From Maribacter aestuarii (GTDB lineage: Bacteria > Bacteroidota > Bacteroidia > Flavobacteriales > Flavobacteriaceae), in contig NZ_CP107031.2 of assembly GCF_027474845.2 (NCBI RefSeq), forward strand, positions 496,001 through 560,000: a stretch of DNA of 64,000 bases, given 5' to 3'. How positions within the stretch are numbered: the first letter of the stretch is position 1; each line of letters begins with the position of its first letter. Positions 8,857-17,225 of the stretch are shown here, in pieces. The notes under the pieces were generated by a model, which made no database searches, had not been told where the DNA came from, and was given only the letters and a program-made list of their open reading frames with translations. The position numbers and the translations under genes were made by a program.

Positions 8857-10203
8857 TTATATTTCCCTATTAACGTCCCAAGCCTCTAAATAATCCGCTA
8901 CCGCTTTGGCAAACATACTTCCCAAGGCTCCGTTTACAACGCGATGGTCATAACTATGGGAAAGGTACATTTTACTGCGGATACCGATGAAATCCCCCTC
9001 TTCAGTTTCAATAACGGAGGGTATTTTTCGTATGGCCCCCAAAGCTAAAATACCTACCTGTGGCTGGTTAATTATTGGTGTACCGAATACACTACCGAAA
9101 GTTCCCACGTTGGTGACGGTGTAAGTGCCATCCTGAACCTCGTCCGGTTTTAAGACATTATTTCTGGAGCGTTCCGCTAGGTCGTTAACCACTTTGGCCA
9201 TACCTACCAAATTCAATTGGTCGGCGTTCTTGATTACCGGTACTATAAGATTTCCGTCCGGAAGCGCTGCGGCCATCCCAATATTGATGTTCTTCTTTTT
9301 AATCACATTGTCCCCATCTACCGTAATATTCATCATGGGGTATTTTTTCAATGCCTTCGCAACAGCTTCCATAAAAATAGGTGTGTAGGTGAGTTTCTCA
9401 CCCTCTTGCGCTTCAAAAGCGTTTTTCTTTTTGGCACGCCAATTTACAATATTGGTTACGTCAACTTCTATGAAGCTCTGCACATGCGCCGATGTGGCTA
9501 CACTGTCCGTCATGTGTTTGGCGATAAGTTTACCCATACGGGTCATGGCAATGACCTCATCACCAGTAGAAGTTTTTGGGGCAACCGTTTGCTGCTTAGT
9601 AGTTTCTGAAGTGATCGCTGATGGAGCTTTAGTTATCGGTGACGCATTTTGAGTAGGTTCTTTTACTGCAACCTCCTTTTTATCTCCCCTATTTTCCACA
9701 TAGGCCAAAATATCATTTTTGCTTACCCTGCCATCCTTACCGGAGCCTTCTATGGCCTCCAGTTCTTCTAGGGAAATCCCTTCCTCTTTGGCTATATTTT
9801 TTACCAAGGGCGAATAAAACCTATCAGAACTTGAAAAATCAGTTCTAGGACTTTCAATCGTTTCCTTAGCTTTTATTAAAGTAGATTCTGCTACTGCAAC
9901 CATCTCTTCTTCGGTACTTTCATCTGAAACCTCAGCAGCTGCACCGGACGAATTTTCCTCTCCGTTTACCTGGATTATCGCTACCGTATCTCCCACTTTA
10001 ATAACATCATCGACATTATAGCATTTTTCCAATAAGACTCCTTCCACTTCACTTGGCACCTCACTATCTACCTTGTCCGTGGCTATCTCAAAGATTGCCT
10101 CGTCCATTTCAATCGTATCTCCAACTTCCTTCAACCAAGAGGTCAAAGTTGCTTCCGCAACGCTCTCTCCCATTCGTGGTAGTTTCAATTCAAATTTTGA
10201 CAT
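8857..10203 (-). CDS. 2-oxo acid dehydrogenase complex E2 (dihydrolipoamide acyltransferase)
   Basis: Acyltransferase core of a 2-oxoacid dehydrogenase complex, 448 residues. Residues 1-80 form one lipoyl domain with the lipoylated Lys in EIATDKVDSEVPS. A linker follows, then the peripheral-subunit-binding domain at about 125-170 (SPLVKNIAKEEGIS, GSGKDGRVSKNDI). After a Pro/Thr-rich linker comes the catalytic domain with the C-terminal SYDHRVVNG active-site motif. A single lipoyl domain and the MGESVAEATL start fit the branched-chain or mixed-specificity E2 found in Bacteroidota, but E1 genes are not adjacent, so the substrate is open. A TAnnTTTG box lies 37 bases upstream. Confidence 0.95.
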   Translation of the reverse strand: MSKFELKLPRMGESVAEATLTSWLKEVGDTIEMDEAIFEIATDKVDSEVPSEVEGVLLEKCYNVDDVIKVGDTVAIIQVNGEENSSGAAAEVSDESTEEEMVAVAESTLIKAKETIESPRTDFSSSDRFYSPLVKNIAKEEGISLEELEAIEGSGKDGRVSKNDILAYVENRGDKKEVAVKEPTQNASPITKAPSAITSETTKQQTVAPKTSTGDEVIAMTRMGKLIAKHMTDSVATSAHVQSFIEVDVTNIVNWRAKKKNAFEAQEGEKLTYTPIFMEAVAKALKKYPMMNITVDGDNVIKKKNINIGMAAALPDGNLIVPVIKNADQLNLVGMAKVVNDLAERSRNNVLKPDEVQDGTYTVTNVGTFGSVFGTPIINQPQVGILALGAIRKIPSVIETEEGDFIGIRSKMYLSHSYDHRVVNGALGSMFAKAVADYLEAWDVNREI

Positions 10204-10239
10204 ATCGATAATTTAAACCTTCTTTTGAGTATTTTTTTG

Positions 10240-10247
10240 CAAAAATA
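10240..10247 (-). promoter_or_regulatory. Bacteroidota -7 promoter box upstream of the E2 gene
   Basis: On the minus strand this reads TATTTTTG, an exact match to the Bacteroidota -7 consensus TAnnTTTG, 37 bases before the E2 start. I see no good -33 TTTG at the usual spacing, so support rests on the -7 box and its position. Confidence 0.4.
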
Positions 10248-10291
10248 GAAAAATTAACGCCTGTTTTTTGATTTTGTGTCATTATTATGGC

Positions 10292-10912
10292 TCAGTTTGA
10301 CTTTAAGGAACCTTCAAAAGGTACCCTGTTCAAAATGCTCCTACCCAAGGTCACCTCATCCGCGAATTCCAATTCATCCCCGACTGCAATTCCCCTTGCT
10401 ATGGTAGAAGTGCGCACCTCTAGACCCTCAATCTGTTTAAAGATATAGAAGTTGGTGGTATCCCCTTCCATTGTAGAGCTTAAGGCAAAAATCAATTCGA
10501 TTATTTCCCCTTCCCTAACTTTCTCCACAAGCGATGTAATATTCAAATCCTGTGGCCCTATTCCTTCCATCGGGGATATTTTACCGCCCAAAACATGGTA
10601 AAGCCCACGGTACTGACCCGTATTTTCTATGGCCATAACGTCACGTATATCCTCGACCACGCAGACCAAGGATGCATCCCGTTTGGGGTTGGCGCAGATT
10701 TCACAAACTTCAGTATCTGAAATATTGTGACAGTTTTTACAGAAAATGATTCGCTCCCTTAGTTGTTGCAATGCATTTGCCAGTTCGGAGGTCTGGCGTT
10801 CAGGTTGCTTTAAAAGATGTAGTACCAAACGTAGCGCGGTCCGCTTACCTATTCCTGGTAATTGTGACATTTCATAAACTGCGTTTTCCAATAATTTAGA
10901 AGAGAAATCCAT
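10292..10912 (-). CDS. recR: Recombination mediator RecR
   Basis: RecR, 206 residues, which with RecF and RecO loads RecA at gaps in DNA repair. The N-terminal helix-hairpin-helix region is visible ([12 protein letters not shown]), then the zinc-finger [16 protein letters not shown], and the Toprim domain starting [15 protein letters not shown] with [11 protein letters not shown]. Length matches the family. It is divergent from the sodium symporter gene, with 69 bases between the two starts. Confidence 0.97.
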   Translation of the reverse strand: MDFSSKLLENAVYEMSQLPGIGKRTALRLVLHLLKQPERQTSELANALQQLRERIIFCKNCHNISDTEVCEICANPKRDASLVCVVEDIRDVMAIENTGQYRGLYHVLGGKISPMEGIGPQDLNITSLVEKVREGEIIELIFALSSTMEGDTTNFYIFKQIEGLEVRTSTIARGIAVGDELEFADEVTLGRSILNRVPFEGSLKSN

Positions 10913-10981
10913 CTGGTCTATTTAAAGAGTAAAATTACATACTATTTTTACTTTTTGTACTTTGCCCGCAAATTATTTCCC

Positions 10982-12451
10982 ATGACGGCATCGCATATAT
11001 TGTTCCTCATTGGTGGGTATTTTGTCCTGCTTTTGCTTATTTCCTATTTTACAGGAAAGAACGATTCCAACGAGGATTTCTTTAAGGCCGGCAAGCAATC
11101 CCCATGGTATTTGGTGGCATTTGGAATGGTCGGCGCTTCACTCTCTGGAGTTACCTTCATCTCTGTTCCCGGTTGGGTAGAGGCCTCCCAGTTCAGCTAT
11201 ATGCAAGTGGTCTTTGGATACTTCCTAGGCTACCTCATTACTGCCTATGTGCTGTTACCCATTTACTACAAACAAAACGTGACTTCCATCTACGAATATC
11301 TTGATGACCGCTTTGGGTTGGTTAGCTATAAAGTAGGCGCTATTTCTTTCTTCGTTTCTAGAGTTTTAGGCGCCGCTTTTAGGCTCTTTTTGGTAGCTAT
11401 TGTGCTGCAGCAGTTTGTTTTTGATGCATGGAACGTCCCTTTTGAAGTTACGGTAACCCTATCCATTTTACTTATTTGGATCTATACCTTTAGAGGCGGG
11501 ATTAAAACCATTGTTTGGACAGATACGCTCCAGACTTTGTTCATGTTGATATCCGTAGGCCTGTCCATCTATTTTATTTTACATGAATTGGATTGGAGTT
11601 TTGGTGAATTTCTTGCGTCATCGGAATTGGAAGAATACAGCAAGGTTTGGGTCACCGATGATTTCTTTGCAAAAAACAACATGGTAAAATCCTTTTTAGG
11701 CGGCATGTTTGTCACTATTTGCATGACAGGGTTGGATCAGGACATGATGCAGAAAAATTTGACCTGTCGCAATCTTAAGGATGCCCAAAAGAATATGGTC
11801 AGTTTCAGTATTGTACTGGTGGCCGTCACCTTTGTATTTATGCTTCTGGGAGCGCTTTTGTTTATTTATGCCGATGCAAATAATATTTCACTGCCCATGA
11901 TGGACGGTAAACCGAAATCAGATCTCTTATTCCCAGAGATAGCCTTGAATAACGAATTGGGCATTGTAGTTGCCGTTACCTTCATGTTAGGATTAATTGC
12001 GGCGGCCTATAGTAGTGCCGATAGCGCATTGACCTCTTTAACCACGTCCTTTTGCGTAGATTTCCTGGGTACTGGAAAAAAGACCGAAGCGGTAGCCAAA
12101 CGAACACGCCAATATACCCATGTTGGAATGAGCCTTTTACTCATATTGGTCGTCATCTCCTTCAAATACATTCTGGACCGTAATGTTATTGATGGATTAC
12201 TCACCGTAGCTTCCTATACATATGGGCCTTTGCTTGGACTATTTTCCTTTGGTATATTCACCAAATACACGGTAAAAGACAAGTATGTATGGTTGGTGGC
12301 CTTACTATCTGTGCTAATTATTGTGGCATTGGCCAAAATTCCCGCCGAGATTTTAGGAGGGTATATTTTTGGATATGAGTTGTTACCCTTAAATGGTCTA
12401 CTGACCTTTATTGGACTTTGGTTAATTAGGAATAAAAACACTAAAACTTAA
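10982..12451 (+). CDS. Sodium:solute symporter (SSS/SLC5 family)
   Basis: A 489-residue inner-membrane Na+-coupled transporter of the solute:sodium symporter family, with about 13 hydrophobic helices. The N-terminal region shows the family pattern [27 protein letters not shown], a core sodium-binding segment, and [13 protein letters not shown] in the middle. Substrate is not evident. I chose the ATG at 10982 (MTASHILF) over an upstream TTG because it opens directly into the first membrane helix. The gene is followed after 10 bases by the DUF4287/DUF5655 gene, probably in one transcript. Confidence 0.93.
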   Translation: MTASHILFLIGGYFVLLLLISYFTGKNDSNEDFFKAGKQSPWYLVAFGMVGASLSGVTFISVPGWVEASQFSYMQVVFGYFLGYLITAYVLLPIYYKQNVTSIYEYLDDRFGLVSYKVGAISFFVSRVLGAAFRLFLVAIVLQQFVFDAWNVPFEVTVTLSILLIWIYTFRGGIKTIVWTDTLQTLFMLISVGLSIYFILHELDWSFGEFLASSELEEYSKVWVTDDFFAKNNMVKSFLGGMFVTICMTGLDQDMMQKNLTCRNLKDAQKNMVSFSIVLVAVTFVFMLLGALLFIYADANNISLPMMDGKPKSDLLFPEIALNNELGIVVAVTFMLGLIAAAYSSADSALTSLTTSFCVDFLGTGKKTEAVAKRTRQYTHVGMSLLLILVVISFKYILDRNVIDGLLTVASYTYGPLLGLFSFGIFTKYTVKDKYVWLVALLSVLIIVALAKIPAEILGGYIFGYELLPLNGLLTFIGLWLIRNKNTKT

Positions 12452-12461
12452 TTGAGACATC

Positions 12462-13004
12462 ATGGACAAGGCACTTCAGACAATGATTGACAATATGCCT
12501 GAAAAAACAGGTAAGTCTTTAGAAGAATGGAAAACAGTATTAAAAACAAAATCTTTCGCCAAACATTCCGAAGCCGTAAATTTTCTTAAAAAGCAGTATC
12601 AAGTCACCCACGGATTCGCAAATACCATAGTTTCACTGTCCAAAGAGGAAAATGAATCTCCCGCTGACTTGATTTCAAATCAATACAAGGGTAAGGAGGA
12701 GCTTTTGCCCATCTATGAAAGTATAGTGGAGACCGTTAAAAATTTTGGAAAGGATGTAAAGATTACTCCAAAGAAAACGACGGTAAGCCTAATCAGAAAC
12801 AAACAGTTTGCTCTTATCAAACCAGCCACCAATACCAGAATAGATTTGGGTTTAAAATTAAAGGATAAACCGGTAACCGAACGACTTGACGATTCCGGTC
12901 CTTTTGGAACCATGTGCACACATAGGGTAAAACTTTCTAACGTTTCGGAAGTAGATGAGGAATTAAAGGATTGGTTAAAAGAAGCTTATTCAAAAGCGGA
13001 ATGA
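12462..13004 (+). CDS. DUF4287 and DUF5655 domain protein
   Basis: A 180-residue cytosolic protein with two small domains. The N-terminal DUF4287 (about residues 1-70) has EKTGKSLEEWKTVL and an HGFANTIV motif. The C-terminal DUF5655 (about 75-178) contains VSLIRNKQFALIKPAT and the FGTMCTHRVKL stretch. Both families are widespread and functionally uncharacterised. It follows the symporter gene by 10 bases and is probably co-transcribed with it. Confidence 0.88.
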   Translation: MDKALQTMIDNMPEKTGKSLEEWKTVLKTKSFAKHSEAVNFLKKQYQVTHGFANTIVSLSKEENESPADLISNQYKGKEELLPIYESIVETVKNFGKDVKITPKKTTVSLIRNKQFALIKPATNTRIDLGLKLKDKPVTERLDDSGPFGTMCTHRVKLSNVSEVDEELKDWLKEAYSKAE

Positions 13005-13059
13005 ACTAGGAATGTCGGGCCTAAAGTTGTTTCAACTTTTCATGACCCATTGCTCCATC

Positions 13060-13419
13060 TCAATACTGTCCGGTTGACAGTAAAACTAGCGTACAGGCGA
13101 CCTCTACGGTAATCCCGTTTTCTTTTAATCGTCGGTAAAATTCTGGATTCTCGGTTCCTGGGTTGAAAATGACCCGCTTCGGGTTCATATCGATTATCGC
13201 CTCGTAGTATTGCTCTTGCCTTTTAGGGTTCAGATATAATGTTACGGTATGAATATCTTGGAATTGGTCTAAATTAATGCTAACTTGAATATCTGAAATC
13301 TTCCCTGGTCTTAATCCGAAAGCCTCAGTTGTTATTCCATTACCCCGAAGTCTTTTAATAGCCAAATTACTGTAACGATTTGGTTTCAAGGATGCACCAA
13401 AAACAAGGGTTTTTTTCAT
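13060..13419 (-). CDS. CoA-binding domain protein (YccU-like)
   Basis: A 119-residue Rossmann-like protein of the CoA-binding family. It begins MKKTLVFGASLKPNRYS, the nucleotide-binding loop typical of the family, with NPKRVIFNPGTENPEF in the second half and VEVACTLVLL near the end. Small members bind CoA in vitro, but their role is unresolved. It is convergent with the DUF4287 gene and its start faces the gene-free stretch that carries plus-strand hairpins. Confidence 0.9.
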   Translation of the reverse strand: MKKTLVFGASLKPNRYSNLAIKRLRGNGITTEAFGLRPGKISDIQVSINLDQFQDIHTVTLYLNPKRQEQYYEAIIDMNPKRVIFNPGTENPEFYRRLKENGITVEVACTLVLLSTGQY

Positions 13420-13585
13420 ATGTTAATTCCAATGTTAAACTTTGAAACGGTATGTAACGATTACATAAAAAATTCGTCTCTTAGTAAAGTTAAAGATAGG
13501 TTTTAGTTAGAAAAGATTTAAAAAACTGCTGATAACGCTATATATTTATAGTTAATGGTTAGTGTTTAGTATAGTCTATCAGCAT

Positions 13586-13613
13586 CGAAACCCGGACAGT
13601 TGTCCGGGTTTCG
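13586..13613 (+). terminator. Strong terminator hairpin with no plus-strand gene upstream
   Basis: Perfect 13-bp stem CGAAACCCGGACA / TGTCCGGGTTTCG with a GT centre, followed on the plus strand by CTTTTAT. The minus-strand side lacks a T run. The nearest plus-strand gene ended almost 600 bases earlier, with a minus-strand gene in between, so this more likely ends a small RNA. Confidence 0.65.
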
Positions 13614-13689
13614 CTTTTATAGTATATAATGAAAATGAGATACGTTAATTACAAGTTAAACCGAACATTTAGCGTAACATATTTATCTA

Positions 13690-13800
13690 ATAGTAGTCTA
13701 TTAAGTGAAATTGGTACTCTTTTAGCAAGAGGATTGGTTGGTTTTCTCCCTTAGAGTATCAATTAAGGAAACCCATGACAAGTCATGGGTTTCTTGTTTT
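13690..13800 (+). ncRNA. Candidate structured small RNA
   Basis: Plus-strand segment ending in the 13768-13793 terminator. Before the terminator, GGTACTC at 13713-13719 can pair with GAGTATC at 13754-13760 (one G-U), and a smaller hairpin CTCTT-ttagc-AAGAG overlaps the first arm, so two alternative folds are possible. No open frame is seen. It resembles no RNA family I can name (not tRNA, not 5S). The 5' end is a guess. Confidence 0.3.
13768..13793 (+). terminator. Second terminator hairpin of the gene-free region
   Basis: Perfect 12-bp stem GAAACCCATGAC / GTCATGGGTTTC with an AA centre, followed on the plus strand by TTGTTTT. It shares the base GAAACCC/GGGTTTC with the hairpin at 13586-13613. 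It could also protect the 3' end of the convergent fabH transcript, although the minus-strand side has a poorer T tract. Confidence 0.6.
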
Positions 13801-14809
13801 ACCATCTAATGATTGCACTTCCCCAAGTAAATCCGCTTCCGAAAGCGGCCAGGACTACTAAGTCTCCAGAATTCACCTTACCGGACTCCCATGCCTCAGT
13901 AAGTGCTATTGGGATTGAAGCTGCGGTTGTATTCCCATAACGCATAATGTTATTGAACACTTTATCATCTGACAGACCAAATTTGTTCTGAACAAACTGT
14001 GAAATTCTTAGGTTGGCTTGATGTGGTACCAACAAATCAATATCCTTAGGCTGCAAATTATTTTTTGCCAGACCTTCCATAATGACCTCACTAAAACGCA
14101 CCACCGCGTTCTTAAAGACAAATTGACCGTTCATATAGGGATAATATGATTCGTCGTTTGGGTCGTTGTCGGCAATAATGTCGGTAACCCATCTTTTACC
14201 CATTCCTGGAGCAATTAGAGAAAGCTCTTCTGCATGTTCCCCCTCTGAATGCAAGTGCGTGGAAAGTATGCCTTTGGTAGTGTCCTCTTCTCTTGTAAGT
14301 ACTGCGGCACCGGCACCATCTCCAAAAATAACAGAAACTCCCCTACCCCTAGTGGTCATATCCAATCCGTGAGAGTGTAGCTCTGAACCAATGACTAAAA
14401 TGTTCTTGTACATTCCACTCTTAATATATTGATCGGCCACGGATATACCGTATATGAAACCTGAGCATTGATTTCTGACGTCTAAAGCGCCAACGGTTTT
14501 GATACCCAAATCTCGCTGGACTAAAACTCCCGGACCAGGAAAATAGTAATCCGGGCTGAGCGTAGCAAAAACAATAAAATCTATATCATCTTTGGTTATT
14601 CCAGCTCGTTCAATAGCGATTTTTGCAGCTTTCACCCCCATGGTGGTAGTCGTATCATCGCTACCCTTAACCACATGTCTGCGCTCTTTTATTCCGGTCC
14701 GTTCCTGAATCCAGGCATCGTCCGTATCCATTATTTTTGATAAATCATCGTTTGTAACGACATTATCAGGTACATAATATCCTAAACCAGAAATTTTTGA
14801 GTTGTACAT
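13799..14809 (-). CDS. fabH: Beta-ketoacyl-ACP synthase III (FabH-like)
   Basis: Ketoacyl synthase III, 336 residues, which condenses acetyl-CoA (or another acyl-CoA) with malonyl-ACP to start fatty-acid chains. Visible are the start GLGYYVPDNVVTN, the TGIKERRHV segment, the active-site Cys in VRNQCSGFIYGI, the His in LLVPHQANLRI, the Asn in MRYGNTTAASIP, and the closing AAFGSGFTWGSAIIRW. This completes the Cys-His-Asn triad. The PHQAN motif and the substrate-pocket region look like the longer Bacteroidota paralogues, some of which make branched primers or alkylresorcinol-type products. It stands alone, away from plsX or acpP, so it may not be the main fatty-acid initiator. Confidence 0.92.
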   Translation of the reverse strand: MYNSKISGLGYYVPDNVVTNDDLSKIMDTDDAWIQERTGIKERRHVVKGSDDTTTTMGVKAAKIAIERAGITKDDIDFIVFATLSPDYYFPGPGVLVQRDLGIKTVGALDVRNQCSGFIYGISVADQYIKSGMYKNILVIGSELHSHGLDMTTRGRGVSVIFGDGAGAAVLTREEDTTKGILSTHLHSEGEHAEELSLIAPGMGKRWVTDIIADNDPNDESYYPYMNGQFVFKNAVVRFSEVIMEGLAKNNLQPKDIDLLVPHQANLRISQFVQNKFGLSDDKVFNNIMRYGNTTAASIPIALTEAWESGKVNSGDLVVLAAFGSGFTWGSAIIRW

Positions 14810-14904
14810 TGGAATAAATATTAGTCTATTAAATCATATAGGATTAGTGTTGCAATATAGCCAACTATTTGCAACCCAAGTAACTTTTAATTGTAGGTAA
14901 ATCC

Positions 14905-16215
14905 TTAGTCCAAATATTTTTGAAAGTTATTCACCTTAATCGTAGCCTTTAAATCGTGCTGGAGATTAAATAACCCAAAGAAAGTTCGGTTCATATATAA
15001 AAAATGCTTGGAACCCCTGTTTGCGTTCATCTTCCGTATTTGCTTATCTGAAGCATAATACTCGCTCAACTCTGCAATTTTACCCCAGAAATCGTTACTT
15101 CCAAAATCAAACGTTTCATAATGAAATGGTGACGTGAACAGACTCAGCATCTCATGAAACAGCTCTTTGAAGAATTTAATTTCAGCCGGACTGTCCGAAG
15201 GCGTTAAAATCTCTAATTCATACATCTTTTCGGTAAAGATGCGGTCGTCCGAAAAATTTTCTTTTTTGGCGAGTTCAAAATATGGGTTGTAAAAGCTTTC
15301 CGGAACCTCTTTTATACAGCCGAAATCTATTGCGATCAATTCTTCACGCTCATTGATAAGAAAATTTCCTGGATGTGGATCCGCATGCACTTTTCTAAGA
15401 CCATGTATCTGGTACATATAAAAATCCCACAAGGTTTGTCCCAATTTATCCCCTAACTCTTTTGAGAAAGGAGTTTTGGCAAATTCACCTAAGTGCATCC
15501 CGGTCATCCAGTCCATCGTAATAATTCGTTCGCTCGAAAGTTCCGTATAATAATTTGGGAAAATTAGATTATCAATCCTGTCACAGGCGTCTGTGATTTC
15601 TTGACTTTGTTTGACTTCTAACAGGTAGTTGGTCTCTTCAAGTAATTTGTCCTCAACTTCCTTAAAAAACTTATCGGAATCCTTGCCTTTTATATTAAAC
15701 ATTTTTAAGGCAATAGGCTTTACCAAGGCTAAATCACTACTTATACTTTCTGCAACTCCTGGGTATTGAATCTTAACTGCCAATTCTTTACCACCTTTGG
15801 TAGCCTTGTGTACTTGGCCAATACTAGCTGCGTTTATAGATTCTTTTTCAAAGCTATCAAAAACCTCTTCTGGATATTTTCCTAAATATTTCTTGAACGT
15901 TTTGCGTACTAAGGGGGCCGATAAGGGAGGAACAGAAAACTGGGACAGTGAGAATTTTTCAACATATGCGTTGGGCAGCAGGTTTTTCTCCATACTCAGC
16001 ATTTGGGCCACTTTTAATGCACTACCCTTTAAACTTTTTAGACCATCATAAATATCCTCGGCATTATCCTCGTCCAATTCATTTCTAGAAGTATCGGGAT
16101 TTACCAATTTTTTGCCGTAGTATTTGGCATAATTACCACCAATTTTTACACCGGTCTTTACCAGCTTACTGGCCCGTTCTATTTTTCCGGTAGGAATTCT
16201 ATCAAGTGTTTTCAA
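14905..16215 (-). CDS. AarF/ABC1/UbiB-family atypical kinase
   Basis: A 436-residue member of the ABC1/UbiB atypical kinase family, linked in other organisms to ubiquinone and lipid metabolism. The Ala-rich nucleotide loop is INAASIGQVHKA, with Lys in LAVKIQYPG, the catalytic segment KVHADPHPGNFLI and the metal-binding AIDFGCIKEV. The family KxGQ motif appears here as KVAQ in SALKVAQMLSME, a Gly-to-Ala change. No transmembrane helices are obvious at the C-terminus, unlike UbiB. It starts 12 bases after the TetR-family gene, so the two are co-transcribed and the regulator may control it. Confidence 0.93.
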   Translation of the reverse strand: MKTLDRIPTGKIERASKLVKTGVKIGGNYAKYYGKKLVNPDTSRNELDEDNAEDIYDGLKSLKGSALKVAQMLSMEKNLLPNAYVEKFSLSQFSVPPLSAPLVRKTFKKYLGKYPEEVFDSFEKESINAASIGQVHKATKGGKELAVKIQYPGVAESISSDLALVKPIALKMFNIKGKDSDKFFKEVEDKLLEETNYLLEVKQSQEITDACDRIDNLIFPNYYTELSSERIITMDWMTGMHLGEFAKTPFSKELGDKLGQTLWDFYMYQIHGLRKVHADPHPGNFLINEREELIAIDFGCIKEVPESFYNPYFELAKKENFSDDRIFTEKMYELEILTPSDSPAEIKFFKELFHEMLSLFTSPFHYETFDFGSNDFWGKIAELSEYYASDKQIRKMNANRGSKHFLYMNRTFFGLFNLQHDLKATIKVNNFQKYLD

Positions 16216-16227
16216 AAAGTATTAATA

Positions 16228-16881
16228 TTAAGCAAAAGTTTCTTTATACAGGAATTTTCCAAAGTCGATAATGTTGTCCAAGGGTGTATTATCGAAAACG
16301 TCAAAAATCGTATTTACAGACTTCTCAATAGCTATATCGGTCTTCTCAAATCCGGCTGAATCATCATTCATCCAGAATTTCAAAAGAAACACAAACTGCA
16401 ACCAAGCCCCTTCAGAAAAGAGTTGCGGATTATGTTTTGTTATTTTAAAGTTTTTATCAACGTTTCCGTCTTCTATTAAGTCTTTGGAAAAGCTTTTAAT
16501 ATGTCGTCTAATTCCTTTTAGTTCCTCCATATTTTTCATGGCACCACCATTGTGCTTCAGGATAAACAGAACGTAACTTCTATTAAGGGTGAGTGTTTCA
16601 AAAATGGTGTAGAAGAAGGTCAGCATTTTATCCTTATTACTGAAATTGTCATAATCCTTGTTTTTCTTCATCAAGGACAGTGTACTGGTAAAAAACTGCT
16701 CCCAGATTCCCTTTTTTAAGCTTTCAAGAGAACCAAAAAAAAGATAAAAATCCTCTTCCTTGATTTTATTTAGCTTGCAAAATTTATAAATGGATTTTGG
16801 AACAGTTTCATGTTCCAAAACATAGTCCATATAAGCGGAAAACAATAATTCCTTCGTTGTTTTTTTAGCTTTAGTGGCCAT
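16228..16881 (-). CDS. TetR/AcrR-family transcriptional regulator
   Basis: A 217-residue protein with an N-terminal region (about 8-60) fitting a TetR helix-turn-helix (KELLFSAYMDYVLEHE, then SIYKFCKLNKIKEEDFYLFFGS). The DNA-binding part is divergent, and the rest is a helical ligand-binding domain. It is the first gene of a two-gene unit with the ABC1 kinase, an arrangement that suggests it senses membrane or quinone status; this is inference. Upstream is a 344-base divergent gap shared with htpG. Confidence 0.8.
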   Translation of the reverse strand: MATKAKKTTKELLFSAYMDYVLEHETVPKSIYKFCKLNKIKEEDFYLFFGSLESLKKGIWEQFFTSTLSLMKKNKDYDNFSNKDKMLTFFYTIFETLTLNRSYVLFILKHNGGAMKNMEELKGIRRHIKSFSKDLIEDGNVDKNFKITKHNPQLFSEGAWLQFVFLLKFWMNDDSAGFEKTDIAIEKSVNTIFDVFDNTPLDNIIDFGKFLYKETFA

Positions 16882-17225
16882 AGATCGATGTGTTTTTATT
16901 TTAAAGTTACAATCCGTGGATAAAATTGGAGCTATGAAAAGAAAGTTTAAGTTTTATTTAGCAAAAACGTGCTCCCGAGGGGAAGCACGTCTTCAAACAA
17001 CCTAACCAATAAATAATCAAAACGTGATTATACTTTTAGAATCTTTTTCATAGCAATCCTTTTCTAATCACTTTGTAAAGATACATACTGTTTAACTTTA
17101 TATAAAATAAATTAAACAAAATATTTGTTAAAGTTTTAAGCAAAAAAGTATGCCAGTTTGTCACCGAAGACGAGTGTGGTATTTTTTTGACTGTTAGTAG
17201 TGAATTAATAATAAAACCAAAAAAT
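16882..17225. other. 344-base divergent intergenic region between the TetR gene and htpG
   Basis: It holds the start-side regions of the TetR gene (minus) and htpG (plus), a hairpin at 16967-16990 whose T tail is on the minus strand, and a seven-codon minus-strand frame MKKILKV (17051 to 17028). For htpG, TTTG at 17157-17160 followed by TATTTTTTTG at 17180-17189 is an imperfect Bacteroidota promoter. No further gene is seen. Confidence 0.45.
16967..16990 (-). terminator. Hairpin with minus-strand T tail in the htpG upstream region
   Basis: Stem ACGTGCT / AGCACGT with inner CCC/GGG pairs and one bulge; on the minus strand it is followed by TTTTTGC. It would end a short minus-strand transcript starting in the htpG upstream region, since the next minus-strand gene begins only at 16881. 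Confidence 0.5.

Larger units (their letters stand above)
13420..13798. other. 379-base gene-free region with two plus-strand terminators
   Basis: No convincing reading frame is present on either strand. Both flanking genes are on the minus strand, yet the two strong hairpins inside (13586-13613 and 13768-13793) each carry their T-rich tail on the plus strand. This suggests one or two short plus-strand transcripts starting after 13420. A weak -7-like AAACTTTG (one mismatch to TAnnTTTG) is at 13437-13444. Confidence 0.55.

Noticed and set aside
17187..17225. Upstream TTG extension of htpG
   Set aside because: The family start MATGKINV at 17226 is conserved and the extension contains promoter-like sequence.
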